Positions 1-11,659 of a DNA stretch of 64,000 nucleotides are shown here, in pieces (the first letter of the stretch is position 1; each line of letters begins with the position of its first letter). A program made the position numbers and the translations under genes. The notes beneath the pieces are model-generated. The model made no database searches. It saw nothing but the letters and a program-made list of their open reading frames with translations, and was not told where the DNA came from. Source of the DNA: Pelagibacteraceae bacterium AG-390-L03 (GTDB taxonomy: Bacteria > Pseudomonadota > Alphaproteobacteria > Pelagibacterales > Pelagibacteraceae); the NCBI GenBank assembly GCA_003279685.1, contig QCHA01000001.1:310001-374000 (forward strand), written 5' to 3'.

Positions 1-1
1 A

Positions 2-388
2 TTATTCTTTATGGAAAATGTAGAAAAAAAAAATAAGCTTAAAAGTTCAAAAATAAAAAAAGTTATTTTTTCTTCGATGTTGAAAAATCCAAAATATTGG
101 AAAAGCTACTATGAAACAAAAAATCCTAAATTACTTTTAAATAGTAAATTAGATAGAATGAGATATTATTTTGATACTAAACCCGTAATTAATTCAATCA
201 AAAATTTAAAAAAAAATATTAATCTACTTCATGAAAAAAATATAGTTTACTTAATGAATACTTCTGAAAAAAAAGAATTTTTAAATTTTAAAAAAGATAA
301 GTTATCAAATTTCGATGTAATTAAACTAATCTTTATTTCAAAAACATTAAAAAGATACTTTGGTGCTTGTAAACACAAATTAAATTAA
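2..388 (+). CDS. D-tagatose-bisphosphate aldolase class II non-catalytic subunit (GatZ/KbaZ-like), C-terminal part
   Basis: The reading frame is open to the left edge, so the gene almost certainly starts outside the window; an internal ATG at 11 is probably not the start. The visible ~127 residues resemble the C-terminus of E. coli GatZ/KbaZ: a NPKYWKSYY segment like the family's HWQKYY, a DRMRYYF segment like SDRxRYYW, and an end in RYFGACKHKLN like QYHTACEG. Members of this family support or resemble the aldolase that splits tagatose-1,6-bisphosphate. The substrate here is unknown and could be another sugar phosphate. The end overlaps the convergent membrane-protein gene by four bases. The assignment rests on recalled motif similarity only. 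Confidence 0.68.
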   Translation, partial: LFFMENVEKKNKLKSSKIKKVIFSSMLKNPKYWKSYYETKNPKLLLNSKLDRMRYYFDTKPVINSIKNLKKNINLLHEKNIVYLMNTSEKKEFLNFKKDKLSNFDVIKLIFISKTLKRYFGACKHKLN

Positions 389-1395
389 ATATTTTTTATA
401 TTTCGTAAATTAAACGATAGAATTATCAGTGGTAAAATTATTAATTTTTCTGACATTTGATATACTGGAGTTGCAAACAAAAAAACAATTGAATAAATAA
501 TTGCCATTATTATTAGCATTTTATTTTTAGCTTCACTTTTAAAAACATTGTAAAAAATTAATCCAATAGGAAGAATAAAATTAATCGTGACTATTAATAT
601 ACTTGAAAATATATTTATAGAACCTAGTTCACTTAAAATTATTTGGCCTTCTTGTTTTTGAAGAGGAACAAAAAATTTTGGGTTAATCATGCAATTTATT
701 GACTCATAATTAATAATTACAAATATAGTAAGTATAATAGCACTTAATATTATAATTTTTTTAAATTCTAAATTAAAAATTAACCAAGTTAAAATTATAA
801 TAAATCCACTTTCCCGATTAAGTGTTGCCATCAAAATTATCAAAAAAAATAAAATAATATTTCTTTTTTTACTTGCATATATTGCTGCACTCATAAAAAA
901 CATCTCAAATATAGAATAAGAATATTCTCCGAGATGAAATTGAAAAATAAAGGTTACGTAAAAAAGAAAAAAAATAATATGAATTTTTTCTAATTGAAAA
1001 ACATTATTCAAAAAAACAAGAGATAAAAATATTAAAGAACAATGTAATATAATATTAATATAATATGGAAAATTAGAATTCAATTCTTCAGACAACTGAT
1101 AGATATTTTTTAAAAATAACGATTTAACCCATCTTACTTTATGTCTATCATGCATATCACCTGTTATATTGCATTTTTTTGATAGAATTTCTTCATATGA
1201 TAAATCTGAAGTTAGTTGTTGATTAATATTTTTTTTGATTTCGGCTCTTGTTAATTTTATAAATGTTTTGTCATTTGTAATCTCATTGATTGCAAAACGT
1301 TCATGTGTAAAATTTATGAAAACATAAAAAATCAAAAAAAATGATATAAAAAATAATAAATTTTTTTCATTAAGACTTTTTGATATAAAATTCAT
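385..1395 (-). CDS. polytopic membrane protein, function unknown
   Basis: 336 residues. A hydrophobic segment at about 13-33 is followed by a long polar loop (about 35-105), then roughly eight closely spaced membrane segments rich in Ile, Leu and Phe. A short NRES motif follows one of the middle segments. One N-terminal helix, a large polar loop and many later helices is a layout seen in GT-C-like glycosyltransferases and polysaccharide polymerases, but I recognise no diagnostic motif and do not assign a function. It lies convergent to the GatZ-like gene, and 51 bases separate its start from the lpdA stop. Confidence 0.7.
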   Translation of the reverse strand: MNFISKSLNEKNLLFFISFFLIFYVFINFTHERFAINEITNDKTFIKLTRAEIKKNINQQLTSDLSYEEILSKKCNITGDMHDRHKVRWVKSLFLKNIYQLSEELNSNFPYYINIILHCSLIFLSLVFLNNVFQLEKIHIIFFLFYVTFIFQFHLGEYSYSIFEMFFMSAAIYASKKRNIILFFLIILMATLNRESGFIIILTWLIFNLEFKKIIILSAIILTIFVIINYESINCMINPKFFVPLQKQEGQIILSELGSINIFSSILIVTINFILPIGLIFYNVFKSEAKNKMLIIMAIIYSIVFLFATPVYQMSEKLIILPLIILSFNLRNIKNI

Positions 1396-1446
1396 ATTTT
1401 AATTTAATATAAAGATAATTTAAAAATATTATAGGATAATGTGGGA

Positions 1447-2847
1447 TTAAGAGTGTATTGCTCTTTTATCTACTGATAATGCTGCTTCTTTAACAGCTTC
1501 TGAAAATGTTGGATGAGCGTGACAGGTTCTAGCAATATCTTCAGAGCTTGCACCAAATTCCATTGCTACACCTATTTCTGCAATAAGTTCTCCCGCATGA
1601 GGGCCTATTATGTGAGCACCTAAAACTTTATCAGTAGTTTCATCCGCTAAAATTTTAACAAACCCTTCTGCATCATCTATGGCTTTTGCTCTAGAGTTTG
1701 CCATGAATGAAAACTTACCAATTTTATATTTTGTGTTTAATTCTTTTAATTGTTCTTCTGTCTTACCAATTGATGCTACTTCAGGGGTAGTATAAACTAC
1801 ACCAGGTATTGTATCGTAATTCACATGGCCTGATTGACCCGCAATATTTTCTGCAACTGCAATTCCTTCATCTTCTGCTTTATGGGCAAGCATTGGTCCA
1901 CTTATAACATCGCCTATTGCATAAATATTATTAATATTAGTTTTAAACGTATTGTCTGTTTTAACTCTTTGTCTTTCATCTAATTCAACACCAGCAGCTT
2001 TTAGGCTTAAACCATTAGTGTTTGCTTTTCTTCCAACTGAAATAAGTACAACATCACAATCAAAATTATTTTTTTTACCGTCTTTATTAACTGTTGAAAC
2101 AACAGCTCCTGTTTTATTATTTTGGATAGTTTCCACTTTATTTTGCATATTGAATTTGATGCCTTGTTTTTTTAAAATCTTCATAAATTCTGAGGAAATT
2201 TCTTTATCCATACCTGGTGTAATATGATCTAAAAATTCTACTACTTGTACTTCGGCTCCTAATCTTGACCAAACAGAGCCCATTTCTAATCCTATGTAAC
2301 CTCCACCAACAACAACCATTTTTTTTGGAACTTTATCTAATTTTAATGCACCTGTTGAAGAGACGATAACCTTCTCATCAATCTCTATCCCTGGTAAGGA
2401 CGCTGGCACAGAACCTGTTGCTATTACTGTTTTTTCCGCTTCAATAGTAGTTTCTTTATTATGAACGTCTTTAATTATGATTTCATTTTGAGATTTGAAG
2501 CTTCCAGTTCCTTTGTAGTAAGTCACCTTATTTTTTTTAAGTAAAAACTCGACGCCTTTAGTTAGAATAGTCACTGCTTTATCTTTACTTTTCATCATTT
2601 TTTCAAGATTTAGTTTAACATCACCAACTTCAATCCCTTTACTGGATAAGTTTTGAATTTTATAAAACTCTTCAGATAGATTTAATAAGCTTTTTGAAGG
2701 TATACATCCAACATTTAAACATGTTCCTCCAAGAGATCCTCTCGACTCGATACACGCTGTTTTTAATCCAAGCTGAGCAAGTCTAATAGCACAAACATAT
2801 CCACCAGGACCCCCTCCAATTACTACTGCTTGAAATTTTTCTGACAT
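1447..2847 (-). CDS. lpdA: dihydrolipoyl dehydrogenase (E3)
   Basis: 466 residues, the usual length. This FAD enzyme reoxidises dihydrolipoamide on the 2-oxoglutarate dehydrogenase complex and passes electrons to NAD+. Visible features are the N-terminal FAD motif GGGPGGY (11-17), the redox disulfide motif GGTCLNVGC (Cys43 and Cys48), a central NAD-binding GGGYIGLE, the second FAD motif AIGDV, and the C-terminal HAHPTFSE carrying the catalytic His-Glu pair. It is the last gene of the sucA-sucB-lpdA run; sucB ends at the base next to its ATG. It may also serve other lipoyl complexes, since none is in this window. Confidence 0.95.
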   Translation of the reverse strand: MSEKFQAVVIGGGPGGYVCAIRLAQLGLKTACIESRGSLGGTCLNVGCIPSKSLLNLSEEFYKIQNLSSKGIEVGDVKLNLEKMMKSKDKAVTILTKGVEFLLKKNKVTYYKGTGSFKSQNEIIIKDVHNKETTIEAEKTVIATGSVPASLPGIEIDEKVIVSSTGALKLDKVPKKMVVVGGGYIGLEMGSVWSRLGAEVQVVEFLDHITPGMDKEISSEFMKILKKQGIKFNMQNKVETIQNNKTGAVVSTVNKDGKKNNFDCDVVLISVGRKANTNGLSLKAAGVELDERQRVKTDNTFKTNINNIYAIGDVISGPMLAHKAEDEGIAVAENIAGQSGHVNYDTIPGVVYTTPEVASIGKTEEQLKELNTKYKIGKFSFMANSRAKAIDDAEGFVKILADETTDKVLGAHIIGPHAGELIAEIGVAMEFGASSEDIARTCHAHPTFSEAVKEAALSVDKRAIHS

Positions 2848-4158
2848 TTAAATATCCAAAAACAACCGTCTAGGGTCTTCTAAATTTTCTTTAACCATTT
2901 TTAAAAATGAAACTGATTCTTTGCCATCAATTATTCTATGATCATATGATAAAGCTAAATACATAATAGGTCTAATTTTTATTTCTCCATCAACAACAAC
3001 AGGTCTTTCAACAATATTATGCATTCCAAGTACACCTGATTGAGGAAGGTTCAATATTGGTGTTGATAACATCGAGCCATAAACACCACCATTACTAATT
3101 GTAAATGTTCCTCCTTGAAGATCTTCAATAGTTAATTTTCCATCTCTTGCTTTTTCTGAAATTTCTTTGATATTTTTTTCAATTTCAGCAAATGATAATT
3201 CATCAGCATCTCTTAATACAGGTACAACTAAACCTTTTTCAGTTCCTACAGCAAAACTAAGATTGTAATAATTTTTGTAAATTATTTCATCACCATCTAT
3301 TTCAGCATTTACTGCTGGGAAATTTTTTAATGCAACAACACATGCTTTAACAAAAAAAGACATGAAGCCCAACTTTATTCCATAACGAGTTTGAAAATCT
3401 TGCTGATTTTCTTTTCTCATTTCCATAATATTCGTCATATCAACTTCATTGAAAGTAGTTAACAAAGCTGCATTTTCTTGTGCTTGTTTTAATCTCTTAG
3501 CTATCGTTTGTCTTAGTCTGGTCATTTTAATTCTTTCCTCTTGACCATACTTAACTTTTCTTTTTGAAGGCTGCGGATTAGTTCCCATTAAACTTATAAG
3601 GTCGCCTTTTAAAACTCTTCCATCTTTTCCTGAGCCTTGAACTGAATTAATATCTATTTTATTTTCTACAACAATTTTTCTAACTGCTGGTGAAAGTGTT
3701 TGGCTTTCCGTATTAGTTTTTGGTTCTGATTTTTCTATTTTAGCCTTTGGAGCTTCTTTTTCTACGATCTCATCGGTTAAAACTAATGGTTCATCTTGAT
3801 CATTTTTTTCCTCAAAAATTTTTGGTTCCTTTTTAGAAGAGTCTAATTTAATTACATTATTTTCTATTTGAGAAGGCTCTTCTTTTTTAATCTCTTCTTT
3901 TTTAACTGACCCTGCTGATACACTTTCTAATACCGAACCAAGTAATGCTCCAACTTCTACGACTGAACCATCTTTTGAATTTATTTGAGTTAAAACACCT
4001 TTTACTGGTGATGGAACTTCGAGATTTACTTTATCTGTTTCAAGCTCTACTATCGGTTCATCTGCTTCAACAGCATCGCCAGCATTTTTAAGCCATTTTG
4101 CTACTGTTGCTTCAGTAATACTTTCACCAAGAACAGGAACTACAATTTTTTCACTCAT
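2848..4158 (-). CDS. sucB: 2-oxoglutarate dehydrogenase E2, dihydrolipoyl succinyltransferase
   Basis: 436 residues. It transfers succinyl groups from E1-bound intermediates to CoA through a swinging lipoyl arm. An N-terminal lipoyl domain has ETDKVNLE with the lipoylated Lys43. A Lys/Glu-rich linker (about 80-155) precedes the E1/E3-binding domain, [15 protein letters not shown] (about 156-190). The C-terminal catalytic domain ends in [11 protein letters not shown], with the His and Asp active-site residues. It sits 6 bases after sucA and directly before lpdA. The linker is acidic as well as basic, unlike the Ala/Pro linker of enterobacterial SucB. Confidence 0.95.
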   Translation of the reverse strand: MSEKIVVPVLGESITEATVAKWLKNAGDAVEADEPIVELETDKVNLEVPSPVKGVLTQINSKDGSVVEVGALLGSVLESVSAGSVKKEEIKKEEPSQIENNVIKLDSSKKEPKIFEEKNDQDEPLVLTDEIVEKEAPKAKIEKSEPKTNTESQTLSPAVRKIVVENKIDINSVQGSGKDGRVLKGDLISLMGTNPQPSKRKVKYGQEERIKMTRLRQTIAKRLKQAQENAALLTTFNEVDMTNIMEMRKENQQDFQTRYGIKLGFMSFFVKACVVALKNFPAVNAEIDGDEIIYKNYYNLSFAVGTEKGLVVPVLRDADELSFAEIEKNIKEISEKARDGKLTIEDLQGGTFTISNGGVYGSMLSTPILNLPQSGVLGMHNIVERPVVVDGEIKIRPIMYLALSYDHRIIDGKESVSFLKMVKENLEDPRRLFLDI

Positions 4159-4164
4159 TTATTA

Positions 4165-7080
4165 CTACTCAAATACCTTATCAATTATTTCTTGTTGCTG
4201 AGAATTATGCCTCTTCGCATATCCAGTTGCTGGGGATGCATCAGGGCTTCTTCCTATATAAGAAATTTCATTATTATTAGCCTTAATAGTGTCCAATGTC
4301 CATTGGATATAATCTCTAACCGAAAACCATGCACCCATATTTTTAGGTTCCTCTTGGCACCAGAAAAATTTAGCATTTTTTGCAAATGGTTTAAGCTCGT
4401 TAACTAAAGCTTTTGCAGGAAATGGGTAAAGTTGTTCTATTCTAAACAATATTACGTCATCTTTTTTCAATTTCTCTCTTGCATCTAATAAATCAAAATA
4501 AACTTTTCCTGAACATAAAATTACCTTTTTAATTTCAGAACTTTCTTTTAATTTTATAAAACCTTTAGATTGTGGGTCTATTGCATGATCCCAAAGTATT
4601 CTATGAAAAGAATTCGATTTACTAAAATCCTTTAAATTTGAAACACAATATTTGTTTCTAAGCAATGATTTTGGAGTCATCATAATTAATGGTTTTCTAA
4701 AATCTCTATGCATTTGTCTTCTTAGAGCATGGAAGTAGTTTGCAGGAGTTGTGCAATTCATAACTTGCATGTTATCATTTGAACATAGCTGTAAAAATCT
4801 TTCTAATCTAGCTGAAGAGTGTTCTGGTCCTTGACCTTCATATCCATGTGGTAATAACATTACTAATCCAGAAGCCCTTCTCCATTTTCTTTCCCCAGAT
4901 GCAATGAATTGATCAATTACAACTTGAGCTCCATTAGCAAAATCTCCAAACTGTGCCTCCCATAAGGTAAGAGTGTTAGGCTCAACTAAACTATAACCAT
5001 ACTCAAATCCTAGAACAGCCAATTCAGATAAAAAACTATCAACAACTTCAAATTGTTTTTGATTGTTAGAAATATTGTTTAAAGGAACATATCGACTATT
5101 ATCTTTTTGATTTCTCAAAACAGAATGTCTTTGACTAAAAGTTCCTCTACCAGAGTCTTGTCCAACTAATCTAACTGGATATCCCTCTTCCAATAATGAT
5201 CCAAATGCTAACGACTCTGCTGTTGACCAATCAATATTATATCCGCTCTTAACAGCTTCTTTTCTATTATTTAATATTTTGACAATTGTTTTGTGTAAAT
5301 TTAAATCATCTGATGATGAATTTATTTTTTCTGAAATCTCTAATAGCTTTTTACTATCTGCACCTGTTACACCTCTTTTATCTTTTCCTTTTTCAGGTTT
5401 ATAAGCTGACCAAGTCCCTTCAAACCAAGCAATTTTAGGCTTATAATTTTTTGCATTTTTAAATTGATCATCTAATAAATCTTTAAATTTTCTAATTACA
5501 TTTTCTAAATCTTCATTCGAAATGATTTTTTCCTCTATTAAATTTTTTCCATATACCTGTACGGGCGAAGGGTGAGATCTAATTTTTTTATACATTAAAG
5601 GTTGAGTAAATGATGGTTCATCTCCCTCGTTGTGTCCAAACCTTCTATAACAAATCAAATCCACCACAACATCTCTATTGAATTTTAATCTGAACTCTGA
5701 TGCTATTCTGGCCGCATAAACAACAGCTTCTGGATCATCTCCATTTGCATGAATTATTGGGGCATCAACCATTTTTGCAACATCAGATGGGTATGGTGAA
5801 GATCGAGCAAATCTTGGGCTTGTCGTAAATCCTATTTGATTATTAACAATAATGTGGATTGTTCCACCCGTATTATGTCCTGGTAATCCTGACATTGCAA
5901 AACATTCAGCCACAACTCCTTGTCCTGCAAATGCAGCATCTCCATGAATTAAAATTGGAATTACTTTATTTCTTTCTCTGTCTTTATGGAAAAACTGTTT
6001 AGCTCTGGTTTGCCCAAGTACTACAGGATTAACTGCTTCTAAGTGGGATGGATTATCTGTTAAACTTACATGAACTGAGTTACCATCAAATTCCCTATTA
6101 GATGAAGCACCCAAATGATATTTTACATCTCCAGCACCTTCATCTGATGTATTTCCAAATTCACCAGCAAATTCATTAAATATTCTTTTGTAAGATTTTT
6201 GTAATACATTGGCTAAAACATTTAATCTCCCTCTATGAGACATTCCAATTTTAACTTCTTTAACTTGTGACTGGCCACTAATTTTTATTATTTGCTCTAA
6301 TGCTGGTATTAAACTTTCTCCTCCATCTAACCCAAATCTTTTTGTACCAACATATTTAGTTGCTAAAAATTTTTCAAAACCCTCTGCTTGTACTAACTTA
6401 TTTAAAATTGCTTCTTTACCATTTTTAGTAAATTCCAAAGCATTACTATCTTTCTCAATTCTATCTCTAAACCATTTTCTTTCATCTGGATTAGAAATAT
6501 GCATAAATTCATAACCTATATTTCCACAATAAGTTTTTTTTAAAAATTTTAATATTTCTCTAATACTGGCATCCTTTCTATTGATTACTCCATTTAAAAA
6601 AATTTTTTTGTCATAATTCTCTTTTTTGAATCCATAAAATTCTGGATGCAACTCATCTAAGTAATCTGACTCTCTCATTCCAAGAGGGTCAAGATTAGCT
6701 AACAAATGTCCTCTTAATCTATAGGCACGTATTAAAGAAACTGCACTTATTGAATCTTTATTAGAGTCTGCTAATACCTGATAATTAAATTTCCCTGATC
6801 TGTCTACTATATTATTCTCTAAATTATTTTCTTTTTGGTCTATTTTTTTTTGAAGTTCATTTATATCAATTTTATTTTTTTTAGGCCCCCAGGAAGGTCC
6901 ATTGATTTCTTTTGCAATAACATTTAATTCATCACCAATTCCTTCGAAATAATCTTTCCAGCTTTCTGGTAAGTCTGCGTCTCTATTTACAAACTTAAGA
7001 TACATTCGTTCAATAAATGCACTATTAGATTTATTTAAAAATGAAGTTTTTTCGTATTCAAGATTTTTTGATGCTGACAT
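4165..7080 (-). CDS. sucA: 2-oxoglutarate dehydrogenase E1 component
   Basis: 971 residues, within the family range. This thiamine-diphosphate enzyme decarboxylates 2-oxoglutarate and loads the succinyl group on SucB. Recognisable blocks are the N-terminal FLNKSNSAFIERMY helix used in E2 binding, GMSHRGRLNVLANV, HGDAAFAGQGVVAE, the ThDP/Mg site region around GDDPEAVVYAAR, and the C-terminal LLPHGYEGQGPEHSSAR. It follows sucD after a 34-base gap and precedes sucB by 6 bases, so the complex is made from one transcript. No truncation or missing motif was noticed. Confidence 0.96.
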   Translation of the reverse strand: MSASKNLEYEKTSFLNKSNSAFIERMYLKFVNRDADLPESWKDYFEGIGDELNVIAKEINGPSWGPKKNKIDINELQKKIDQKENNLENNIVDRSGKFNYQVLADSNKDSISAVSLIRAYRLRGHLLANLDPLGMRESDYLDELHPEFYGFKKENYDKKIFLNGVINRKDASIREILKFLKKTYCGNIGYEFMHISNPDERKWFRDRIEKDSNALEFTKNGKEAILNKLVQAEGFEKFLATKYVGTKRFGLDGGESLIPALEQIIKISGQSQVKEVKIGMSHRGRLNVLANVLQKSYKRIFNEFAGEFGNTSDEGAGDVKYHLGASSNREFDGNSVHVSLTDNPSHLEAVNPVVLGQTRAKQFFHKDRERNKVIPILIHGDAAFAGQGVVAECFAMSGLPGHNTGGTIHIIVNNQIGFTTSPRFARSSPYPSDVAKMVDAPIIHANGDDPEAVVYAARIASEFRLKFNRDVVVDLICYRRFGHNEGDEPSFTQPLMYKKIRSHPSPVQVYGKNLIEEKIISNEDLENVIRKFKDLLDDQFKNAKNYKPKIAWFEGTWSAYKPEKGKDKRGVTGADSKKLLEISEKINSSSDDLNLHKTIVKILNNRKEAVKSGYNIDWSTAESLAFGSLLEEGYPVRLVGQDSGRGTFSQRHSVLRNQKDNSRYVPLNNISNNQKQFEVVDSFLSELAVLGFEYGYSLVEPNTLTLWEAQFGDFANGAQVVIDQFIASGERKWRRASGLVMLLPHGYEGQGPEHSSARLERFLQLCSNDNMQVMNCTTPANYFHALRRQMHRDFRKPLIMMTPKSLLRNKYCVSNLKDFSKSNSFHRILWDHAIDPQSKGFIKLKESSEIKKVILCSGKVYFDLLDAREKLKKDDVILFRIEQLYPFPAKALVNELKPFAKNAKFFWCQEEPKNMGAWFSVRDYIQWTLDTIKANNNEISYIGRSPDASPATGYAKRHNSQQQEIIDKVFE

Positions 7081-7114
7081 CTATTTATTTAATATAATCC
7101 TCTAAAATTATTTT

Positions 7115-7990
7115 TCAATTTGACAATTTATTAAATAAAGTTTTTCCAATTATTGATGGTGATTTAGCAACAATAATCCCAGATTCTTCCATTTTCTTTA
7201 TCTTATCTTCAGCACCACCTTTACCTCCTGAGATAATTGCTCCTGCATGACCCATTCTACGACCTGGAGGAGCTGTAATTCCTGCGATAAAACCAACTAC
7301 TGGCTTTTTGATTTTATGATTTTTAATAAATTCTGCAGCTTCTTCTTCTGCCGTACCTCCAATTTCTCCTATCATTAAAATAGATTCTGTCTCTTCATCA
7401 TTTAAAAATAAATCTAAACAATCAATAAAGTTTGTTCCATTAATTGGATCACCACCAATACCAATACAAGTTGATTGGCCCAAACCATTCTCTGTTGTTT
7501 GCGCAACCGCCTCATAAGTAAGTGTTCCAGATCTTGATACAATGCCAACTGATCCTCTTTTATGAATATTACCTGGCATAATTCCAATTTTACATTCATC
7601 AGGTGTAATTATTCCCGGACAATTTGGCCCAATTAATCTACTTTTGGATCCATTTAATTTTTGTCTTACTTTAAGCATATCCTGTACTGGGATACCTTCA
7701 GTAATACAAACAATTAATTCTACAGATGCATCAATTGCTTCTATAATAGCTGCAGCAGCAAATTTAGCAGGTACATAAATCATTGTTGCATCTGCACCAA
7801 CACTATTTTTTGCTTCAACAACGCTATTAAAAACAGGTCTATCTAAATGTTTTTGACCACCTTTTTTAGGAGTTACCCCACCAACTAAATTAGTTCCATA
7901 TTTTATTGCTTGTTCAGAATGAAAAGTGCCATGCGCACCTGTAAAACCTTGGCAAATTACCTTTGTATTTTTATTTACTAAAACTGACAT
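7115..7990 (-). CDS. sucD: succinyl-CoA ligase, alpha subunit
   Basis: 291 residues. Together with SucC it converts succinyl-CoA to succinate with formation of ATP or GTP. The CoA-binding Rossmann part starts with [17 protein letters not shown]; the ligase part carries [21 protein letters not shown] and the active-site histidine segment [11 protein letters not shown], whose His is phosphorylated in the family. Its ATG lies one base after the sucC stop, so the subunits are very likely translated in tandem. Confidence 0.96.
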   Translation of the reverse strand: MSVLVNKNTKVICQGFTGAHGTFHSEQAIKYGTNLVGGVTPKKGGQKHLDRPVFNSVVEAKNSVGADATMIYVPAKFAAAAIIEAIDASVELIVCITEGIPVQDMLKVRQKLNGSKSRLIGPNCPGIITPDECKIGIMPGNIHKRGSVGIVSRSGTLTYEAVAQTTENGLGQSTCIGIGGDPINGTNFIDCLDLFLNDEETESILMIGEIGGTAEEEAAEFIKNHKIKKPVVGFIAGITAPPGRRMGHAGAIISGGKGGAEDKIKKMEESGIIVAKSPSIIGKTLFNKLSN

Positions 7991-7991
7991 T

Positions 7992-9152
7992 TTATTTTAT
8001 TGCCTCAACAATTTTTTTTGCTGCATCATCTAAATTTTCAGCTGATATCAATTTTAATCCCGAATTATCTAATATCTCTTTTCCTTCTTTAAAATTTGTT
8101 CCTGCAAGTCTAACAACTAATGGAACACCGATATTTATTTCTTTTGCTGCATCTACTACTCCTTGGGCAAGAACATCACACCTCATTATTCCTCCAAAAA
8201 TATTAACCAGAATTCCTTTAACATTTTTGTCTGATAGAATTATCTTCAGGGCTGCTGAAACTTTTTCTTTTGAAGCACCACCACCAACATCTAAAAAATT
8301 AGCTGGCTCTTTTCCATAGAGTTTAATTATGTCCATAGTTGCCATGGCTAAACCTGCACCATTAACCATACAACCAATGCTTCCATCTAACTTAATGTAA
8401 GCTAGATCATGTTTGCTTGCCTGTATTTCTGTGGGATCTTCTTCATTCAAATCTCTTAGTTCAACAATTTCTGGATGTCTAAATAAAGCATTAGAGTCAA
8501 AATTTACTTTTGCATCTAAACAAATTACTTTTTCTTCCTTAGTTAAGATTAATGGGTTGACCTCAACCATATTTGCATCTGTGTTTATAAACATTTGATA
8601 AATTGATTTTATTAGTGAAATTGCTTGTGTTTTTGCACTATTACTTAAGTTAAAAATTTTAATTATCTCCTCACAATTTTTGTCTGAAATTTCATTACTT
8701 ATATCAACTTTAGTTGTTATGATTTTTTCAGGTGAGCTACTCGCTACTTCTTCTATATCCATTCCACCTTGATCGCTAGATATGAAAGCTATTTTAGAAC
8801 TAGCCCTATCGACTAAACAAGATAAATAAAACTCTTTGTCTATGTTTGATGACTCTTCAACATATAATCTTTTTACTTCTCTTCCTTCAGGACCTGTTTG
8901 ATGAGTAACTAAAGTTTTCCCCATCATCTCTTTTGCTGCCTCACTTAACTGTTCAATAGTATCTAATATTTTTACTCCTCCTGCTTTTCCTCTTCCACCT
9001 GCATGGATTTGAGCTTTTAAAACATATTTTTTTGTGTTTAGTGATTTTGCTTTTTCTACTAATTCGTCAACAGACAATGCAAACACTCCTTCTGGGACTG
9101 TTGCACCATATTTCTTTAGAATTTGTTTGGCTTGATGCTCGTGAATGTTCAT
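7992..9152 (-). CDS. sucC: succinyl-CoA ligase, beta subunit
   Basis: 386 residues, the standard length. An N-terminal ATP-grasp domain starts [16 protein letters not shown] and contains [15 protein letters not shown], the nucleotide-binding loop. The C-terminal part has [12 protein letters not shown] and [12 protein letters not shown], which line the CoA-ligase active site. Two bases separate its start from the mdh stop and one base its stop from sucD. The order mdh-sucCD-sucAB-lpd is common in alphaproteobacteria. Confidence 0.96.
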   Translation of the reverse strand: MNIHEHQAKQILKKYGATVPEGVFALSVDELVEKAKSLNTKKYVLKAQIHAGGRGKAGGVKILDTIEQLSEAAKEMMGKTLVTHQTGPEGREVKRLYVEESSNIDKEFYLSCLVDRASSKIAFISSDQGGMDIEEVASSSPEKIITTKVDISNEISDKNCEEIIKIFNLSNSAKTQAISLIKSIYQMFINTDANMVEVNPLILTKEEKVICLDAKVNFDSNALFRHPEIVELRDLNEEDPTEIQASKHDLAYIKLDGSIGCMVNGAGLAMATMDIIKLYGKEPANFLDVGGGASKEKVSAALKIILSDKNVKGILVNIFGGIMRCDVLAQGVVDAAKEINIGVPLVVRLAGTNFKEGKEILDNSGLKLISAENLDDAAKKIVEAIK

Positions 9153-9154
9153 TA

Positions 9155-10126
<972 letters not shown>

Positions 10127-11620
10127 TTATTTCATTGTTGGCATTACGAATTCCGCATTTGAACGGACACCCGAAGGCCATCTAGATGTTACTGTTTTAA
10201 GTTTTGTATAAAATTTTATTCCTTCCATGCCATGCATCCCACTGTCTCCAAATAAAGACCTTTTCCATCCACCAAAACTATGAAATGCCATAGGGACAGG
10301 AATTGGTACATTTATCCCTACCATTCCTATTTGTATTTTACTTGCAAAAGTTCTACCTGCATCACCGTCTCTTGTGTAGATGCTCACACCATTTCCATAT
10401 TCATGATCGTTAATTAATTTTGCTGCCTCCTCAAAAGTTTTAACTCTAACTACAGATAAAACTGGACCAAATATTTCTTCTTTATAAATTCTCATATCTT
10501 TATTTACATGATCAAATAAACAACCACCTATATAAAATCCGTTTTCATATCCTTGAAGTTTTAAATTTCTTCCATCAACCACTAGCTTGGCACCCTCTTC
10601 AACACCTAGATCAACGTAACTTTTTACTTTATCTAAATGTTCTTTTGTAACCAAAGGACCCATCTCAGATGTTTTATCCATGCCTGGGCCTACTTTTAAA
10701 GCTTCTGCTTTTTTTGACAGTCTAGATACAAGTTCATCTCCAATATCTCCTACTGCAACTGCAACGGATTGAGCCATACACCTTTCTCCAGCAGAACCAT
10801 AAGCTGCACCCATTAAACCATTTACTGCACCATCTAAATCACAATCAGGCATAACAACTAAATGATTTTTTGCTCCACCTAGTGCTTGAACTCTTTTTTC
10901 ATTTTTTGCTGAATTTTCATAAATGTATTTTGCAATTGGTGTTGATCCAACAAAACTTACAGCTTTAATATCTTTATTTTCTAAGATTGCATCGACAGCT
11001 TCTTTATCTCCATTTACTACATTAAATACTCCGTCTGGAAGACCAGCTTCAGAAAGTAATTCAGCTAATCTTAAAGGACAAGATGGATCTTTTTCTGAGG
11101 GTTTAAGAATAAAAGTATTTCCACAAGCTATAGCGATAGGAAACATCCACATTGGTACCATAGCAGGAAAATTAAATGGAGTAATTCCTGCAACCACTCC
11201 AAGTGGCTGCCTCATAGAATAGCTATCAACATCTGTACCCACATTTTCAGAGTATTCACCTTTTAACAAATGTGGAATTCCACAAGCAAATTCTACTACT
11301 TCGAGACCTCGTGTTAAGGAGCCCCTTGCATCTTCGTAAACTTTTCCATGTTCTGAAACAATTAATTTTGTAAGTTCTTCAGAATTTTTTTCAATTAACT
11401 CTTTAAATTTAAATATCACTCTTGCTCTTTGAAGAGGTGGTTTTAACGACCAAGTTTCAAAAGCTTTTTTAGCAACTTCAACTGCCTGATTTAAGTCAGA
11501 TTTTGAGGCAAGTCTTACTTCTGACTCCTGTTCTCCAGTTGCAGGATTATAGACTTTACCCTTTTTATCTAATGAACCAGGGATAATCTTTCCCCCAACA
11601 AAGTGCTCTATTATTTTCAT
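10127..11620 (-). CDS. mmsA: CoA-acylating methylmalonate-semialdehyde dehydrogenase
   Basis: 497 residues of the aldehyde dehydrogenase superfamily. MmsA converts methylmalonate or malonate semialdehyde to propionyl-CoA or acetyl-CoA, acting in valine, beta-alanine and inositol catabolism. The signature GSAGERCMAQ places the catalytic Cys at residue 281; ITPFNFPAMVPMWMFP and the C-terminal FHSFGGWKRSLFGD are typical of MmsA rather than of generic aldehyde dehydrogenases. It lies inside the TCA cluster between sdhB (39-base gap) and mdh. A matching mmsB is at 44.8 kb. In DMSP users the enzyme can also take malonate semialdehyde, which may link it to the neighbouring dmd genes (inference). Confidence 0.9.
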   Translation of the reverse strand: MKIIEHFVGGKIIPGSLDKKGKVYNPATGEQESEVRLASKSDLNQAVEVAKKAFETWSLKPPLQRARVIFKFKELIEKNSEELTKLIVSEHGKVYEDARGSLTRGLEVVEFACGIPHLLKGEYSENVGTDVDSYSMRQPLGVVAGITPFNFPAMVPMWMFPIAIACGNTFILKPSEKDPSCPLRLAELLSEAGLPDGVFNVVNGDKEAVDAILENKDIKAVSFVGSTPIAKYIYENSAKNEKRVQALGGAKNHLVVMPDCDLDGAVNGLMGAAYGSAGERCMAQSVAVAVGDIGDELVSRLSKKAEALKVGPGMDKTSEMGPLVTKEHLDKVKSYVDLGVEEGAKLVVDGRNLKLQGYENGFYIGGCLFDHVNKDMRIYKEEIFGPVLSVVRVKTFEEAAKLINDHEYGNGVSIYTRDGDAGRTFASKIQIGMVGINVPIPVPMAFHSFGGWKRSLFGDSGMHGMEGIKFYTKLKTVTSRWPSGVRSNAEFVMPTMK

Positions 11621-11659
11621 GAATACGGTCTTTTAAATCAAAAAAGCTTGATAGTCTAT